From: Hymenobacter wooponensis
GTDB taxonomy: Bacteria > Bacteroidota > Bacteroidia > Cytophagales > Hymenobacteraceae
Direction of reading: 5' to 3'
Length of the DNA: 64,000 nucleotides
NCBI RefSeq assembly: GCF_004745865.1
Contig: NZ_SRKZ01000002.1
Span: 1-64,000 of the forward strand
The notes under the pieces were generated by a model, which saw nothing but the letters and a program-made list of their open reading frames with translations, had not been told where the DNA came from and did not search any database. Positions 62,047-64,000 of the stretch are shown one piece after another. The first letter of the stretch is position 1. Each line of letters starts with the position of its first letter. The position numbers were made by a program, and so were the translations under genes.

Positions 62047-62683
62047 CCAGCAAAAACAACACAATGCTGCGCGGGCCATGGGCTCCGAGTACCAGCGTTT
62101 TTTCAATATCAGCCGTCCGGCTCGGCCCCGTGGTCAGGGAAATCATGGAGGGTATCCGGTCGGGGCCGTACTTCTGCTGCACCAGCTTCAGGGCATCGCC
62201 AATATCAGGCACTACCTGCGAGGTGCGGGCCAGCACCAGATGCTGATCGGGATAGATGCTCAGCCGGCGGCCACTGCTGCTCGCCCCACTAACCAGAATA
62301 CTCCCGGTGCGTGCCACGAGGGCTTCGCAGGAGGTTAGGCCAGCATCAGCATGCGCCAAAAACTCGGTTTCGTCCCCTTGGAATACTATGTTTCCATCAT
62401 GCAGGAGTTTCTTCAGTTCGGGCTCCCATACAAACAGCCGCTCCAGTTCTTTCTCCTTTTTATAGGCGAATAGCTGATCGTAAAAGTGCTCTTCCGACTC
62501 GCAGTAGTAAAACAGACCACCCACCCGCACAAAGTTTTTCGCGAAGTCGATGGCCAAATCTTCCTCGGATACTGGCCTAGGATGTAGCGCAGCGCTGAAG
62601 TCGGGCCGAGCGGGTTGCTCTGCCGGCTTCTGCAACGCCTCACGAATGCGGCGCAGGATTATGTCGCGAGAGGTATCGGCCAT
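62021..62683 (-). CDS. LUD-domain protein (LutC-like)
   Basis: 220 residues from the ATG at 62683. A longer frame to 62734 would run through a perfect -7 promoter element and is rejected. LUD/LutC pattern: IILRRIREAL, GGLFYYCESEEHF, VARTGSILVSGASSSGRRLSIYPDQHLVLARTSQVV, then MISLTTGPSRTADIEKTLVLGAHGPRS. Related proteins take part in lactate utilisation with iron-sulfur partners, but a lone LUD gene next to ftsH is, as I recall, common in Bacteroidota and has no known substrate. Probably a leaderless transcript. Confidence 0.85.
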   Translation of the reverse strand: MADTSRDIILRRIREALQKPAEQPARPDFSAALHPRPVSEEDLAIDFAKNFVRVGGLFYYCESEEHFYDQLFAYKKEKELERLFVWEPELKKLLHDGNIVFQGDETEFLAHADAGLTSCEALVARTGSILVSGASSSGRRLSIYPDQHLVLARTSQVVPDIGDALKLVQQKYGPDRIPSMISLTTGPSRTADIEKTLVLGAHGPRSIVLFLLDDAPAATT

Positions 62684-62687
62684 ACCA

Positions 62688-62695
62688 CAAAGGTA
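62688..62695 (-). promoter_or_regulatory. Promoter -7 element (TACCTTTG) of the LUD-lpxH operon, leaderless
   Basis: An exact TAnnTTTG match ends only 4 bases before the ATG at 62683, so RNA would start at or next to the start codon. No -33 TTG at the usual spacing. Confidence 0.65.
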
Positions 62696-62798
62696 GCAGT
62701 TGAGCGATAGAAGCCGCGCACTACGTGTTACCATGTCTTTCTGCTAATAGCTGTGGGCCAGTTTGCGTATCTTCGTTAAAACCTTCTTTCTTTTAACA

Positions 62799-63242
62799 AT
62801 GCTACTACAACGATTGTATTCACTCACATGCTTGAGCCTTGTAGCCCTCAGCTTATCGAGTTGTAAGGATAATAACCCTATGCCAAGCCCGGTTGTACAA
62901 GGTCTACAAAATGTTATAGTTTCCATCTCTATGAAAGGTTTTGCTCAGTCTACAACTACTGGCAGCTTTGGAATAGCCGAAACACAAGCTGAAGCCGAAG
63001 CGAAATCCGGTAATGAGCTAACTGGAACTATCACTTGGGCTGAAACATCTGGAGGTAAGCAATCCAAATCATTTACTCTACTCAACCGAGTAAAAGGTGA
63101 AAAGCTTTGGGTATATGTCACAGCTGATAAAGCACTCACCACAGGCCAAACTATCACGCTAAATGTCCCTATTTCTCAGAGTGTAACACTTACTCCTGGC
63201 TCACCTAACGACATGATAGTAACTCAAATTACTGTAGAATAA
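62799..63242 (+). CDS. Small lipoprotein of unknown function
   Basis: 147 residues from the ATG at 62799; a TTG at 62763 lies beside a -7-like TATCTTCG (62768-62775), so it is not used. Lipobox ALSLSSC (Cys near 22). The mature part is Thr/Ser-rich and beta-strand-like (VIVSISMKGF, GTITWAET, SVTLTPGSPNDMIVT), about 120 residues. I recognise no family. It lies between ftsH and the LUD gene in the opposite direction, is more AT-rich than its neighbours, and has no GGCCTAG site, so it may be an insertion. Confidence 0.65.
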   Translation: MLLQRLYSLTCLSLVALSLSSCKDNNPMPSPVVQGLQNVIVSISMKGFAQSTTTGSFGIAETQAEAEAKSGNELTGTITWAETSGGKQSKSFTLLNRVKGEKLWVYVTADKALTTGQTITLNVPISQSVTLTPGSPNDMIVTQITVE

Positions 63243-63314
63243 CCAAGCTTATTATAGGTTTATAGATACCACGATAAGTCAAGAATACTGTATTGCTTTT
63301 CTTAACCACAGGCA

Positions 63315-63352
63315 AATAAAAAGGCCTGCTAAATACAGCAGGCCTTTTTATT
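63315..63352. terminator. Bidirectional terminator before ftsH
   Basis: A 16-bp perfect stem (63315-63330 with 63337-63352) with loop of 6 and A/T runs on both sides. It lies between the convergent lipoprotein gene and ftsH. Confidence 0.9.
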
Positions 63353-63368
63353 AATCTGAATTAATCGA

Positions 63369-64000
63369 CTACATCGGTGTCACGGCACTGCCGCTAGGCT
63401 CCGTGGTGCTCGTTGAATCATTTGGGCCATCGATACCTGGCAGATTCAAATCTGGCAAGTCATTGCCCAGCGGAACACCAGGGTGCTCCTGCTTCCGCTC
63501 GCTCAAGGTTTCGCTACGGTCGGTGCCAGCCATGTGGGCCTGATAGGTAGTCTGGCTGTCGAACGGACGAGGGCCAACTAAGCGAACCAAGTCATCCTGT
63601 TGCAGAATTTCCTTTTCCAGTAGCTCTTTGGCTATTACCTCCAGCTCGTGGCGACGCTCCGTGAGCAATTCCTTCGTGCGGATGTAAGCTCCTTCGATGA
63701 TGCCACGTACCTCCTCGTCAATCATCTGCGAAGTAGCTTCTGAATAGGGCTTCGAGAAACCATACTCATTCTGCCCTTTCGAGTCGTAGTACGAGATGTT
63801 ACCTAGCTTATTATTCATGCCGTACATCGTCACGATGCTGTAGGCCATCTTAGTGATGCGCTCCAGGTCGCTCAGTGCTCCGGTCGAAATTTTACCGAAC
63901 ACCAGCTCTTCGGCGGCGCGGCCACCCAGCGTCATGCACATTTCGTCCATGAGCTGCTCGGTGTTGTACAGGAACTGCTCGCGGGGCAGGTACTGGGCGT
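63369..64000 (-). CDS. ftsH: ATP-dependent zinc metalloprotease FtsH (C-terminal part, runs off window)
   Basis: About 210 residues are visible, with the N-terminal AAA and zinc sites beyond the right edge. Continuing in frame from the window edge: AQYLPREQFLYNTEQLMDEM, CMTLGGRAAEELVFGKISTGA, DLERITKMAYSIVTMYGMN, then a helical M41 end (IEGAYIRTKELLTERRHELEVIAKELLEKE) and a disordered Pro/Ser/Asp-rich tail. Inner-membrane AAA protease that degrades misfolded membrane proteins, and LpxC in some bacteria; interestingly an LpxH-like gene lies in the same neighbourhood. Confidence 0.95.
   Translation of the reverse strand, partial: AQYLPREQFLYNTEQLMDEMCMTLGGRAAEELVFGKISTGALSDLERITKMAYSIVTMYGMNNKLGNISYYDSKGQNEYGFSKPYSEATSQMIDEEVRGIIEGAYIRTKELLTERRHELEVIAKELLEKEILQQDDLVRLVGPRPFDSQTTYQAHMAGTDRSETLSERKQEHPGVPLGNDLPDLNLPGIDGPNDSTSTTEPSGSAVTPM

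Noticed and set aside
1..64000. CRISPR arrays, rRNA operons, insertion sequences or phage genes
   Set aside because: I looked for repeated spacers, transposases, integrases and terminal repeats and saw none.

Overview
This window comes from a member of the Bacteroidota, most likely Hymenobacter or a close relative in the Cytophagales. The support is type IX secretion (T9SS) C-terminal sorting domains on two proteins, a GldH gliding lipoprotein beside a PSP1/RicT protein, two TonB-dependent receptors with N-terminal carboxypeptidase-regulatory-like domains, and repeated promoters of the Bacteroidota type (TAnnTTTG at -7, TTG near -33). It is chromosomal in character. I saw no rRNA, CRISPR array, insertion sequence or phage module. 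One tRNA (Arg, anticodon ACG) is present. The genus is an inference.

Layout. 0-9 kb: a T9SS cargo protein, two tandem paralogous TonB-dependent receptors and an MBL-fold hydrolase. 9.3-12.3 kb: a hybrid histidine kinase (PAS, HisKA, ATPase, REC, HPt), a 540-bp AT-rich regulatory gap and a stand-alone receiver protein. 12.4-26.7 kb: one long exopolysaccharide (EPS) locus, all on the plus strand, with many overlapping or closely spaced genes. It encodes a priming sugar-phosphate transferase, a half-length TolC-like outer-membrane protein, a Wzz/Wzc-like co-polymerase, a Wzy-like polymerase/ligase, seven glycosyltransferases and a Wzx-like flippase. It ends in a 29-bp perfect hairpin. 26.9-31.4 kb (minus strand): a clan GH-A glycosidase-like protein, an SGNH esterase-like lipoprotein and a cystathionine gamma-synthase/lyase. 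31.6-38.1 kb: a DUF2167 protein, a TVP38 membrane protein, tRNA-Arg, an AraC regulator with an SDR, a ferredoxin-NADP reductase plus 2Fe-2S ferredoxin pair, and a Ser/Lys/Arg-rich secreted protein. 38.3-44.6 kb: a 2096-residue alpha-2-macroglobulin with an embedded SusC/RagA-like signature. 44.8-47.3 kb: an SRPBCC-DoxX/DUF4166/desaturase operon. 47.3-53 kb: housekeeping and stress genes (DinB, HHH, PAP2, disordered protein, cold-shock protein). 52.7-54.8 kb: ricT-gldH. 55-64 kb: a HEIGH metalloprotease, an unusual T9SS subtilase, a Zn alcohol dehydrogenase, a LUD/LpxH/propeller operon, a small lipoprotein and the C-terminus of FtsH, which runs off the right edge.

How the genes may work together. 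The hybrid kinase carries its own HPt domain, and the next gene downstream is a bare receiver that heads the EPS locus, so a phosphorelay controlling EPS is plausible. The EPS locus has inner-membrane priming, polymerisation, co-polymerase and flipping functions but no recognisable OPX/Wza protein. Its place between the priming transferase and the co-polymerase is taken by a translationally coupled half-length TolC-like protein. The flanking glycosidase and esterase could trim or edit the polymer.

The most striking window-wide signal is a 7-mer, GGCCTAG/CTAGGCC (often as TGGCCTAGGCCA). I read it at more than 70 sites, against roughly 8 expected by chance. It occurs in genes, gaps, hairpin loops and stop codons, but is absent from parts of the EPS locus. 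A second recurring theme is very long, perfect, sequence-unrelated hairpins between convergent genes.
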